Source: Chitinispirillales bacterium
GTDB taxonomy: Bacteria; Fibrobacterota; Chitinivibrionia; Chitinivibrionales; Chitinivibrionaceae
Direction: 5' to 3'
NCBI GenBank assembly: GCA_031254455.1
Contig: JAIRUI010000035.1
Span: 1-31,545, forward strand
Length of the DNA: 31,545 nucleotides
In this document: one piece after another, positions 8,592 to 16,239 of the stretch
Layout: every line of letters starts with the position of its first letter
How positions within the stretch are numbered: the stretch's first letter is position 1
Notes under the pieces: generated by a model
Databases searched by the model: none
What the model was told of the DNA's origin: nothing
Seen by the model: only the letters and a program-made list of their open reading frames with translations
Program-made: the position numbers and the translations under genes

Positions 8592-9872
8592 TTATTCTAT
8601 TTTACTCGACCTTTTCATCGCGCAAAATTCTCCGCACATTGAACAAACATCGCTGTTTTCACCGCTTAATTCCATTGATTCCCTATAACTGCGCGCCTTT
8701 TCTTTGTCAATGCTCAACTCGTAAACTTTTTCCCAATTCAATTCCTTTTTCGCTTTGGAAATCGCGTTATCTCTTGCAACGGCGTCCGGTCTTCCTTTTG
8801 CCAGATCCGCCGCATGGGCGGCGATAACCGAGGCGATAACTCCTTCTTTTACGTCTTGCAAAGACGGCAGCCGCAAATGTTCCGAAGGAGTAAGATAACA
8901 CAAAAAATCCGCACCCGCAAGTCCTGCAAGCGCTCCGCCGATTGCGCCGGAAATATGGTCGTATCCCAAAGAAATATCGGTTACAAGCGGTCCCAAAACA
9001 TAAAAAGGCGCGTTTCTGCAAAGACGCTTCTGAATTTGAATGTTACTGACAACCTGATTAAGCGGAACGTGTCCCGGTCCTTCGACGAAAACTCCTACGC
9101 CTTTATCCCTTGCACGATCTACTAATTCGCCCAAAATTGATAATTCCTCAATCTGTACTCTGTCCGTAGAGTCGGCGGTCGCACCCGGACGAAACGCGTC
9201 TCCCAAAGAAATCGCAACATCGTACTCTTTGAGGATATCAAGCAATCGGTCGTATTGTTCGTAGAGCGGACTTTCTTTTCTGTTGTAATGAATCCATTCC
9301 ATAATTATAGTACCGCCCCGCGACGTCGCACCGGCAAGCCGCTTTACTTCGTGAAACCTGTTTACCGTCTGTTTGGTCACTCCACAGTGAATCGTCAAAA
9401 AATCCACGCCTTGCCGACAATGGTCACGGATTGTTTCAAACATATCGTCGGCGGTTAAGTCCAGAACGGATTTTCTTGCTTCTTTTGCTTGAAAAACCAT
9501 TTCGTAAAGCGGAACCGTACCAACTACGGCAGGACATTCTTTTATAAGCTTTGTGCGCATTTCTTTTAAATTGCCCGCCGTTGACAAATCCATTATCGCG
9601 TCCGCTCCGTATTTCACAGAAATCCGCATCTTTTCCAACTCTTTCTCAATATCTGTTTGTGAAGAGGACATTCCTATGTTCGCATTGATTTTTATTTTTG
9701 TTTCCTCACCCAAAACGAGCGGCTTTATGTTTCTTAATTTATTTTTGACGACAACAATACTTCCGTCGGCAATCTTTTTTATTATCGCTTTGACATCAAT
9801 ATTCTCTTGTGCGGCAACGATTTTGAGTTCGTCGGAAATTAAATTTTTTCTTGCCTGTTCAATTCTTGTCAT
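8592..9872 (-). CDS. thiC: Phosphomethylpyrimidine synthase ThiC
   Basis: 426 residues. Converts aminoimidazole ribotide to HMP phosphate, the pyrimidine half of thiamin, using a 4Fe-4S cluster and S-adenosylmethionine. The C-terminal cluster motif CSMCGEFC is present, as are typical ThiC segments such as GTTIMEW-like GGTIIMEW, EGPGHVPL and YDHISGAIGG. The length fits the shorter ThiC form without the N-terminal extension. No TPP riboswitch could be found in the 122 bases upstream, where the usual CTGAGA and ACC-CTGATCTGG-type elements are absent. No other thiamin gene is in the window. It lies downstream of a HAD-like gene and upstream of the GGDEF gene on the same strand. Confidence 0.97.
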   Translation of the reverse strand: MTRIEQARKNLISDELKIVAAQENIDVKAIIKKIADGSIVVVKNKLRNIKPLVLGEETKIKINANIGMSSSQTDIEKELEKMRISVKYGADAIMDLSTAGNLKEMRTKLIKECPAVVGTVPLYEMVFQAKEARKSVLDLTADDMFETIRDHCRQGVDFLTIHCGVTKQTVNRFHEVKRLAGATSRGGTIIMEWIHYNRKESPLYEQYDRLLDILKEYDVAISLGDAFRPGATADSTDRVQIEELSILGELVDRARDKGVGVFVEGPGHVPLNQVVSNIQIQKRLCRNAPFYVLGPLVTDISLGYDHISGAIGGALAGLAGADFLCYLTPSEHLRLPSLQDVKEGVIASVIAAHAADLAKGRPDAVARDNAISKAKKELNWEKVYELSIDKEKARSYRESMELSGENSDVCSMCGEFCAMKRSSKIE

Positions 9873-9994
9873 TTAACCCTGCTTTTGTACGAAAGTTTTC
9901 AGAAAATATAATACTTTCCAGACGAAATATGCGGAACAAAATCCTCTTTTTTTATTAAGATGTAAAAATGTGATTTATCGCCTTACAACCCGTT

Positions 9995-10912
9995 TTACAA
10001 AACTGAGTAATTTTTAAATGAAACATCAGGAATAAAATTATTATTTTGCAATTTGTTTTCTCCAAACAGTGCGGTTTTAAATCCCAACTCGTTTGCTTGA
10101 ACCAAATCCTCGATATTTTGAGAAACAAATAAAGTATTTTGCGGAAGAATTTGTAGATCATAAAGCGTGTCGAACAATTTTTGATGTAAAACGCCGCTCT
10201 GTTTTGTCATTTTAAAATCGTAAGAGAAAAAACACAAATCGTTGTCAAATAAATCCTTGTAATCGTCGCAAACTTCGTCTTCACGAAGATAAAGCGACAA
10301 TTCCATAGTAGTATAAAATTGCGTATTTGCTAAAAGCCCCAATTTAACTCCTTTTCTTTTCAATTCAAAAAGTCTGTTTGCACAATTTTCAAAAATCGAC
10401 GAACGTCCAAAAGAATAAAAATGGAAAAAATACGCTATGCATTTTGCAAAATCTTCACGCTCGCCTATGATGTATTTGCCTATTTCGTAGCCGTTTCGAC
10501 ACAGAATAGACAGTATAAGATTCCAAATCTCGAAAACCTGCGGTTCGTAAAACTTTTTTTTGTTTACCTCGCCTCTCTCACTTAACATCAACAAAAGTCC
10601 TGTGTAAAAATTTGCAAGAGTAATATTCGGCGGCAATGTATTATCTATTTTTTTTAACGTTTTTGTAAATCCGAATTCCTGAGCGGTCTTCAAGAAAACA
10701 TTTAACTGGTACTCGTTTTTTTCATCTTTTAGCCGAGAAATTGTAGGACAATAGTTTATTATAGTTCCGTAAATATCAAAAATCGCAGCTTCTATATTTT
10801 TTAATTTTTCTATATTATTTTTATGCGGCATAGTATAAGGCGTATTGCCTTGTAAGATAATTTTCGGCTCTTTTTTATGCAATTCTGTTGCGTATTCCGC
10901 TACTATTGACAC
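9995..10912 (-). CDS. HAD-superfamily hydrolase-like protein
   Basis: 305 residues from a GTG start at 10912, with AAGGA 10 bases upstream. HAD motif I is IFDIYGTI with the nucleophile Asp46; the second Asp of DxD is Tyr48, as in haloacid dehalogenase-like members (DxYGT). Motif II is LGLLANTQ, a Lys for motif III lies in KMTKQSG, and the C-terminal VSQNIEDLVQANELGFKTALF segment matches the motif IV region. The large helical insertion between motifs I and II would be the cap. The substrate is unknown. It is divergent from bioD and 122 bases upstream of thiC, so a role in vitamin metabolism is conceivable but only by position. Confidence 0.75.
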   Translation of the reverse strand: MSIVAEYATELHKKEPKIILQGNTPYTMPHKNNIEKLKNIEAAIFDIYGTIINYCPTISRLKDEKNEYQLNVFLKTAQEFGFTKTLKKIDNTLPPNITLANFYTGLLLMLSERGEVNKKKFYEPQVFEIWNLILSILCRNGYEIGKYIIGEREDFAKCIAYFFHFYSFGRSSIFENCANRLFELKRKGVKLGLLANTQFYTTMELSLYLREDEVCDDYKDLFDNDLCFFSYDFKMTKQSGVLHQKLFDTLYDLQILPQNTLFVSQNIEDLVQANELGFKTALFGENKLQNNNFIPDVSFKNYSVL

Positions 10913-10998
10913 TAATTTATTCCTTTCCGAGTGATTTTGAAACTAAATCTACTAAATTCCATATGCGATAAACTATTTTTATAAAGAAAGGCGATTTT

Positions 10999-11736
10999 AT
11001 GAGAAAAAAATTTGTGATTATTGCCCCAGACACCGATTGTGCAAAAACGATTACGACAAGCGGACTTTTAACATCTGCGATAAATAAAAAAATCAGATCG
11101 ATTGCATCAAAACCCATACAAACCGGCTGTAGTGACAGGCGTTCCAAAGATTTGGACTTTGCTTTCAGTACGGCAAAATTGAACGTCTTAACAGAAATTT
11201 ACGAAAAATTGGTTTTGTGCAAACTAAAAACTCCATCCTCTCCGCTCCTTGCGTCTCAATTGGAAAATATCAGTATTGATTGGGACGAAATTGTAAAAAA
11301 AATTATAGAAGTTTCAAATGATTACGATTTGTTTTTTATTGAAACCGCCGGCGGAATTTATACCCCGATTACGTGCGGCAATTTAGGTTTACAAAAATCT
11401 TTCATATATAAGTATGGAACAAATGCGGATTTTGCGAAGGCGCTAAAATGTCCGGTGTTATTATCGATCCCTAATCGTGTCGGAGCAATTTCTTTGGGGG
11501 TTATGACTGTAAACTGCGCAAAAGAACACGGATTACAAATCGCCGGAGCAATTTTTTCACAGACTGTGGAGCCAAAAACAGAAACGGATATTGCAATATT
11601 GAGAGACAATGTCGAAACATTTCAATATATGACAGGCGTAAAAGTTTTGGCAAACGTTCCTTTTATAAAAAATATTGAGAATAAATCGCTTGCGATTTAT
11701 TTTGATTACGCTATTGATTTTTTGATTAACATGTGA
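10999..11736 (+). CDS. bioD: Dethiobiotin synthase BioD
   Basis: 245 residues. BioD carboxylates 7,8-diaminopelargonate to dethiobiotin using ATP. It shows the KPIQTGC motif (residues 38-44), the TAGGIYTPIT segment equivalent to the GAGG(x)xxP motif, and the general P-loop family layout. The nucleotide-binding loop is unusual: APDTDCAKT (residues 9-17) instead of GTDTxVGKT, so both usual Gly positions are changed while Asp11, Thr12, Lys16 and Thr17 remain. Start ATG 10999 has AAAGGCG upstream. bioA follows 15 bases after the stop, which supports the pathway assignment. Reduced or altered activity is possible. Confidence 0.88.
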   Translation: MRKKFVIIAPDTDCAKTITTSGLLTSAINKKIRSIASKPIQTGCSDRRSKDLDFAFSTAKLNVLTEIYEKLVLCKLKTPSSPLLASQLENISIDWDEIVKKIIEVSNDYDLFFIETAGGIYTPITCGNLGLQKSFIYKYGTNADFAKALKCPVLLSIPNRVGAISLGVMTVNCAKEHGLQIAGAIFSQTVEPKTETDIAILRDNVETFQYMTGVKVLANVPFIKNIENKSLAIYFDYAIDFLINM

Positions 11737-11751
11737 TATGTTTGAGGATTT

Positions 11752-13020
11752 ATGATAGATTTGCAATTTGATAAAAAGCATTTATGGCATCCTTATGCGC
11801 CGGCGATAAATTCAGCGAAAGTTTATCCGGTTTTGTCGGCGAATGGCTGCAAAATATATTTGGATACGGGCGAGGAGTTGGTTGACGGAGTTGGATCTTG
11901 GTGGTCGGCCATTCACGGATATTCACACCCTATACTTGTCGATGCGCTATCAAATCAGGCAAAAAAAATGAGCCATGTTATGTTTGGAGGACTGACGCAT
12001 TCACCGGCGATTGAGCTCGGGAAAAAACTTCTTGAACTTCTTGGAAAGAATTTTTCACATGTATTTTTTGCAGACGGCGGCTCGGTGGCTGTAGAAATTG
12101 CAATGAAAACGGCGATTCAATATCAGTGCAACAAAAATTTGTATAAAAAAACAAAATTTCTTTCTTTTAAAAACGCATATCACGGCGATACGGGGCTGGC
12201 TATGTCGGTTTGCGATACTACGGACGGAATGCACTCGACTTTTATTAACGTAATACAAAAGCAAATTTTTGCGCCTGCGCCGCCGCTTGGATTTAGTGCG
12301 GAAATCACTGACGACGACTTTTTGCCAATATTAAAAATCGTTCAAAAAAAACATCGGGAAATTGCCGCCGTAATCATTGAACCTATTGTACAATGTGCGG
12401 GTGGAATGAGAATTTATTCACCGAAATTTCTAAAAAAAATCCGTGAATTGTGCGATGAATACAACCTGATTTTAATATGTGACGAAATTGCAACCGGATT
12501 TGGAAGAACCGGTGTAATGTTCGCTGTTGAACACGCAGACATTACACCGGACATAATTTGCGTCGGCAAAGCGCTTACCGGCGGGACAATGACGCTTGCG
12601 GCTATGGTTACGACCTCAAAAGTCGCTCAGACCGTATGTAAAAATAATATGCCGCTTATGCATGGACCGACGTTTATGGCAAACCCCTTAGCCTGTACTG
12701 TTTCAAGAGCGAATTTGGACTTATTGACAAGTTGGGATTGGCAGGAAAAAGTGAAAAATATAGAAAATTATTTGAACGAAAATCTTAAAAGTTTATCAAA
12801 CAATCTCAACGTTGCCGACGTAAGAGTTTTAGGCGCAATGGGAGCGATTGAAATGAAAGAAAAAATAGATGTCTCTAAATTTCAAAACGACTGTATTTCA
12901 CGGGGTGCGTGGATTAGACCTTTGGGAAAGGTAGCATACGTTATGCCGTCTTTTGTTATATCTTACGAAGAGTTAAAAACTCTTACGGATGCATTGAAAT
13001 TTGCAGTTTTGCAAAGTTAA
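11752..13020 (+). CDS. bioA: Adenosylmethionine-8-amino-7-oxononanoate aminotransferase BioA
   Basis: 422 residues, PLP-dependent class III aminotransferase. It converts 7-keto-8-aminopelargonate to 7,8-diaminopelargonate, the substrate of BioD encoded just upstream. Typical features are the N-terminal HLWHPY motif, GSWWSAIHGYSHP, the LICDEIATGFGRTG segment and the PLP lysine Lys273 in VGKALTGG. The C-terminal ends with the IRPLGKVAYVMPSF substrate segment of BioA. GAGGATTT precedes the start. Its stop codon overlaps the convergent tsaE stop by 2 bases. No bioB or bioF is in the window. Confidence 0.96.
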   Translation: MIDLQFDKKHLWHPYAPAINSAKVYPVLSANGCKIYLDTGEELVDGVGSWWSAIHGYSHPILVDALSNQAKKMSHVMFGGLTHSPAIELGKKLLELLGKNFSHVFFADGGSVAVEIAMKTAIQYQCNKNLYKKTKFLSFKNAYHGDTGLAMSVCDTTDGMHSTFINVIQKQIFAPAPPLGFSAEITDDDFLPILKIVQKKHREIAAVIIEPIVQCAGGMRIYSPKFLKKIRELCDEYNLILICDEIATGFGRTGVMFAVEHADITPDIICVGKALTGGTMTLAAMVTTSKVAQTVCKNNMPLMHGPTFMANPLACTVSRANLDLLTSWDWQEKVKNIENYLNENLKSLSNNLNVADVRVLGAMGAIEMKEKIDVSKFQNDCISRGAWIRPLGKVAYVMPSFVISYEELKTLTDALKFAVLQS

Positions 13021-13439
13021 AACAGAATTGACGATTCGATTTTTCGCGAGTTTTCTGAAATAGCGCTAAAGTTTACCGTTTCACAATTTTCTCCTAAAAC
13101 GTTTTTAAACATTTGCGCCCATTCGACAAAAACAACCGAATTTTCATTTAAATATTCATCAAATCCTATTTCAATAAATTCTTCGGCGTTTTTTATTCTG
13201 TAAAAATCGAAATGATGTATGGTAAAATTTTTTGTTTCGTATGAATTAACTATTGAGAAAGTGGGGCTCAATACGGAAATTTCAGGATTTAATTCTGACA
13301 AAACTCCTCGAATAAACTCGGTTTTTCCGCAACCGACATTACCGTTCAGTGCAAAAATCTGTCCTTTTTTGAGCGATTTAGCTAATTTTTTGCCAAAATT
13401 TCTGGTATCGGATACTGAATCGCTTATTATTTCAAACAT
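13017..13439 (-). CDS. tsaE: tRNA threonylcarbamoyladenosine synthesis ATPase TsaE
   Basis: 140 residues, the usual TsaE length. The Walker A motif is GNVGCGKT (residues 33-40), followed by the family pattern FxRG, SPTFSIVNSY, HHFDFYRI and FVEWAQ. TsaE works with TsaB and TsaD in making t6A37 of ANN-decoding tRNAs in the cytoplasm. Its start overlaps the stop of the porX-like gene by one base, so the two are translationally coupled. Convergent with bioA. Confidence 0.95.
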   Translation of the reverse strand: MFEIISDSVSDTRNFGKKLAKSLKKGQIFALNGNVGCGKTEFIRGVLSELNPEISVLSPTFSIVNSYETKNFTIHHFDFYRIKNAEEFIEIGFDEYLNENSVVFVEWAQMFKNVLGENCETVNFSAISENSRKIESSILF

Positions 13440-15010
13440 TACAAAATTTCTGCATTTTCGTTTTGTTTAGTGCGAAATATGGCGAAAGGAACTATTGATT
13501 CTTCAAGCGATACGCCGCCGCGTTCAAAAAAATACAACTGTTTTTTCATATTGTCGTAGTAACTTCCGTGTCCTGTAAAGCAGTAATTCCCACGCAAAAC
13601 GTTGAAAGATGTGTTTTCATTTTTGGAAGGCAAACCGTACTCTGCAGGGTTGGCGACATAGTATCCTGTACGCGTATCGCTAAACATAAATTCTCCGCTT
13701 CTAAACCGCATATTCGAATATCCGCTGTGTTTTCCGTAGTGATCGGCGGACGACGAACATAAAATATTACCGGCGCTGGAAGTTAAGGCGACTGTAATGT
13801 TATTTTCGCACATGAGTTTTAATAATTTATAAAAGTCGGATTTTTCAAACCACATTGATGTCATGTCTCTAAATGCTTTACCGCTTGAAATCATATCCCG
13901 CATAATTTTATTCTGCTTGTTCAACGAAATCAAATCAAGAAAATCTGCAAAAATTATACTGAAATTATTTTCTTTTAACATTCGCGAAACAATGTCCTCA
14001 CAACTTGTATTGTCTTTCAGAATATTGTAAAACGAAACATTTTTTTCGCAATTCAATCTCTTCAACCCGAACCTTGCCGTCTCTTCCCATACGTTGGAAT
14101 TGCTTGAAAGCGCTTCCCATAAATCAGGACGCTGGGAAGCAAAATCTTTCGGCAGAAGCCCTGTTAAAAGTGAGGAAAGCGCATGTGGAAGCGTCGTAGG
14201 AACTGTCGATAAATAAAAGCATATCTCGGAACACCGAAATATTTTTCTCAAAAACCTTTGAATGACAACGAATTGACAAAGTTGTAAAGAGTCAAAAATT
14301 ACTAATGCAAATTTTTCGTCTTTTTTAATTTCCGGCAAAATATGTTTTTCAAGAAGTTCATTTGCAATCACAGGTTTACCGTCCACATGTGGATTTATTA
14401 ACCAGCCCGGATAATTCTGCATCAAAAAATCCGCAAATTTTTCATTCGCTTCAATTTTTTGCGTATAATGCTTTTGTCGTAACGTTTCATCTTCTATCTC
14501 TTGAGTATCCAATTCCATTTTTACAATCTGTTGATAAATTTTTACCCATTCCTTGTATGTAACATCGCTTTGTAATTTCGCTCTTATTTCGGAATAGTTT
14601 TTTACAAATGCATTTTTCACCTGATTTGACAATATTTCTTGAGAACCCAGCAATTTTTTGCAAACCGTCAGTATTTGACTCGGATTTACCGGTTTTGTCA
14701 AGTATCCGTCGATTTTTTTTCCTATCGCCCGTTCCATCACGTCCTCTTCTTCGCTTTTCGTGACCATAACGACCGGCAAATCGGGTAAAAATTCTTTAAT
14801 TTCGTTCAAAACCGAAAGCCCGTCCTTTCCGGGCATCTGTTCGTCAAGTAAAACAATATCGTACAAATTGTGATTTTTGTGCAACGCCGATAAGCCGTCA
14901 TAACCACTGTATAAAGGAGTTACACTGTAACCGCGCGCCTCTAAAAACATAATGTGAGCTCGAAAAAATTCAATCTCGTCGTCAATCCATAAAATATTTT
15001 TTCTCTGCAT
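13439..15010 (-). CDS. porX: PorX-like response regulator with PglZ domain
   Basis: 523 residues. Residues 5-120 form a receiver domain: acidic pair Asp10/Asp11, phospho-acceptor Asp56 in LLDEQMPGKDG, Thr84 and Lys106 in YLTKPVNP. After a helical linker (about 120-210) comes an alkaline-phosphatase-like PglZ domain with VIFDSLQLCQ near 240, the STVPTTLPHALSSLLTGLLP segment and a HSGYSNMRFRSGEF region. This order is that of PorX, which with the PorY kinase controls type IX secretion genes in Bacteroidota and has PglZ phosphodiesterase activity. Similar proteins occur in other phyla, so the function is inferred. It is coupled to tsaE and lies 55 bases downstream of the hypothetical gene on the same strand. 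Confidence 0.85.
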   Translation of the reverse strand: MQRKNILWIDDEIEFFRAHIMFLEARGYSVTPLYSGYDGLSALHKNHNLYDIVLLDEQMPGKDGLSVLNEIKEFLPDLPVVMVTKSEEEDVMERAIGKKIDGYLTKPVNPSQILTVCKKLLGSQEILSNQVKNAFVKNYSEIRAKLQSDVTYKEWVKIYQQIVKMELDTQEIEDETLRQKHYTQKIEANEKFADFLMQNYPGWLINPHVDGKPVIANELLEKHILPEIKKDEKFALVIFDSLQLCQFVVIQRFLRKIFRCSEICFYLSTVPTTLPHALSSLLTGLLPKDFASQRPDLWEALSSNSNVWEETARFGLKRLNCEKNVSFYNILKDNTSCEDIVSRMLKENNFSIIFADFLDLISLNKQNKIMRDMISSGKAFRDMTSMWFEKSDFYKLLKLMCENNITVALTSSAGNILCSSSADHYGKHSGYSNMRFRSGEFMFSDTRTGYYVANPAEYGLPSKNENTSFNVLRGNYCFTGHGSYYDNMKKQLYFFERGGVSLEESIVPFAIFRTKQNENAEIL

Positions 15011-15026
15011 AGCGTAATCCTTCCGC

Positions 15027-15060
15027 TTGCAAAATAATCAATTGCAAAACGATTTTGCAA
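15027..15060. repeat. Small palindrome upstream of porX-like gene
   Basis: TTGCAAAA occurs at 15027-15034 and 15042-15049, and its inverse TTTTGCAA at 15053-15060. The last two form a perfect 8-base stem with a 3-base loop. It lies between two minus-strand genes and could be a weak terminator for the upstream gene or an operator near the porX-like start. The U tract is poor, so neither role is assured. Confidence 0.4.
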
Positions 15061-15065
15061 ATATT

Positions 15066-15791
15066 TTAAGCAGATTTGTCATTTTTGGCGGACATTTGCC
15101 GAATTTCCCGCGTTTGGCTAATTTCAAAACCGTTTGCCGTGCCATACCGTTCAATATTATCCGCTTTTTTATCATTGTTCGATGCGTTTGCATCTTTTGT
15201 TTCATGTTTTTTATCGTCATAGGACGAATATACATCTTCTACTTCGCAGTTTTGAGTTGGGTATTCGAATTCGGCTTCGGATTTTTCATTCTTTTCCCTG
15301 TCTATTTCGTATTCGTTTGGAATTTTACCGTATCTGTCCGATTTTACAAAGTCGATAAATTCGCTCAACATCGCCGCGGCTCTCACATCAATCCATTGAA
15401 TATCGCCATATTTGTTTGAAGAGGCACTTTTCATTTCAGCCGCGAACTGCGACATTTTCATTATATGAACCATTCGCGCTTCGTCTTTCGTTTTACAATT
15501 TTCAAGCGCTTTGCGATATTCTTCGCGCTCTTTTTGAATTTTCAACGCTTTCTCATACATACTTGGCGCATTATTTCTTAAATATTCCATATCGTCGGAA
15601 GATAATTTTCTTCCCTGTTTCAGTTTTGATAAAATACTTTCTAGCCTTACGGTTTTATAGTTATCGTTGTTTTGTTTCATAAATATCGAAAAATATTTTT
15701 CTTTTTCTCCAAGCATTCGTCGCTGCGCCTGACTTTGCTTGGACAGCATGGAAACGTAACCGCTTATGCTGGTTATCCCGTTGATATTCAT
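15066..15791 (-). CDS. Hypothetical protein behind a sigma-28-like promoter
   Basis: 241 residues, start ATG 15791 with GGGAGG 8 bases upstream. The N-terminal half is helical and charged: MNINGITSISGYVSML, then a segment with KLSSDDMEYLRNNAPSMYEK and a coiled region (KEREEYRKALENCKTKDEA). The C-terminal 80 residues are low-complexity, Lys/Asp/Glu/Asn-rich and probably disordered. The helical motif (L-S-x-x-x-x-x-Y-L-R-x-x-x-P-x-x-Y-x-K-A) resembles uncharacterised proteins I associate from memory with motile bacteria. With the sigma-28-like promoter a role in motility or a related secretion is suggested, but no function can be named. Confidence 0.7.
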   Translation of the reverse strand: MNINGITSISGYVSMLSKQSQAQRRMLGEKEKYFSIFMKQNNDNYKTVRLESILSKLKQGRKLSSDDMEYLRNNAPSMYEKALKIQKEREEYRKALENCKTKDEARMVHIMKMSQFAAEMKSASSNKYGDIQWIDVRAAAMLSEFIDFVKSDRYGKIPNEYEIDREKNEKSEAEFEYPTQNCEVEDVYSSYDDKKHETKDANASNNDKKADNIERYGTANGFEISQTREIRQMSAKNDKSA

Positions 15792-15811
15792 AGTAAATCC
15801 TCCCGTTATAA

Positions 15812-15838
15812 ATATCGGTAAAAACGGGACGTACTTTA
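15812..15838 (-). promoter_or_regulatory. Sigma-28 (FliA)-like promoter
   Basis: On the minus strand TAAAGTAC, an 11-base spacer and ACCGATAT fit the sigma-28 consensus TAAAGTTT-N11-GCCGATAA in spacing and most positions. The -10 element ends about 20 bases before the start of the hypothetical gene at 15791, leaving a short leader with GGGAGG. The TAA of the -35 element is also the stop codon of the IS5-type transposase fragment. A nearly identical element is at 31404-31430. Confidence 0.6.
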
Positions 15839-15990
15839 TAGCGTGTTCCCGCTAATTACAGTATCAATCGCCATAGCAAAAAAGATAAAGCCCGAAAATA
15901 CACAATCCAACTTATCGTAGCGCGTAAAAATCTTGCGAAATCGTTTCAAGCCCCCAAAATATTTTTCGTTTGAACGGGCTGTTGACTCGC
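15836..15990 (-). pseudogene. C-terminal fragment of an IS5-type transposase
   Basis: On the minus strand the frame ending at TAA 15836-15838 reads ...NEKYFGGLKRFRKIFTRYDK and continues LDCVFSGFIFFAMAIDTVIS to the stop. The KRFRKIxTRYDKL pattern followed by a hydrophobic end is typical of the C terminus of IS5-group DDE transposases. About 50 residues are preserved; the frame closes at a stop around 15995-15997, so the rest of the element is gone. No terminal inverted repeat is evident after the stop. Short enough to be missed by gene callers. Confidence 0.7.
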
Positions 15991-16121
15991 ATCGTCATCA
16001 ATTTAGTAGAAAAGCTGATGATATAGTTTCATTTTCTTCTACTGATGTTGAAATTACACTATTTGATAATTCTCAAGATGCACATAATGTCAATAAGTTG
16101 AATTCAAAAAGCCAAGAATAA
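15991..16121 (+). pseudogene. Truncated 3' end of an unidentified gene
   Basis: A plus-strand frame ends at TAA 16119-16121 and reads FSRKADDIVSFSSTDVEITL and onward to LNSKSQE. It is abutted on the left by the IS5-type fragment and followed directly by a strong terminator, as a real 3' end would be. The frame also reads through the antisense of the transposase fragment from a TTG at 15933, which is probably chance. Likely the remnant of a gene cut by the transposon or a later deletion. Family not recognised. Confidence 0.4.
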
Positions 16122-16131
16122 TCGGCTTTTT
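16106..16131 (+). terminator. Rho-independent terminator
   Basis: Stem AAAAAGCC / GGCTTTTT with a 10-base loop, ending in a T run, overlapping the last codons of the truncated 3' end before it. It reads in the plus direction. Confidence 0.7.
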
Positions 16132-16145
16132 AGAAATTTATTATT

Positions 16146-16174
16146 AGAGGCAGGATTTTTTCTGCCTCTTTTTT
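16146..16174 (+). terminator. Second rho-independent terminator
   Basis: Stem AGAGGCAG / CTGCCTCT (16146-16153 with 16162-16169) with an 8-base loop and a T run to 16174. It follows the first terminator by 14 bases and isolates the region from the SMR remnant and radical SAM gene. It could act as tandem terminator or as a leader attenuator. Confidence 0.75.
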
Positions 16175-16239
16175 ATTTGCGGCGGATAGTATTTTCTAAA
16201 AAATAGATTAATTAAAGTGAGGAGAAAACGCAAAACTTT

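Noticed and set aside
9873..9994. TPP riboswitch upstream of thiC
   Set aside because: The conserved TPP-aptamer elements are not present on the minus strand of this gap, which is AT-rich without a suitable fold.
15042..15060. Firm terminator for the hypothetical gene at 15066
   Set aside because: The hairpin is perfect but very AT-rich and has no proper U tract in the minus direction, so it is listed only as a palindrome.
15931..15942. TCTTGCGAAATC here equals part of the presumed IS terminal repeat at 31439-31450
   Set aside because: On the minus strand it encodes FRK-type residues of the KRFRKI motif in the transposase fragment, so the match is more likely chance than a second IS end.
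15933..16121. A 62-residue plus-strand gene starting at TTG 15933
   Set aside because: Its first 18 codons are the antisense of the transposase fragment; only the part after about 15991 looks like a real gene tail.
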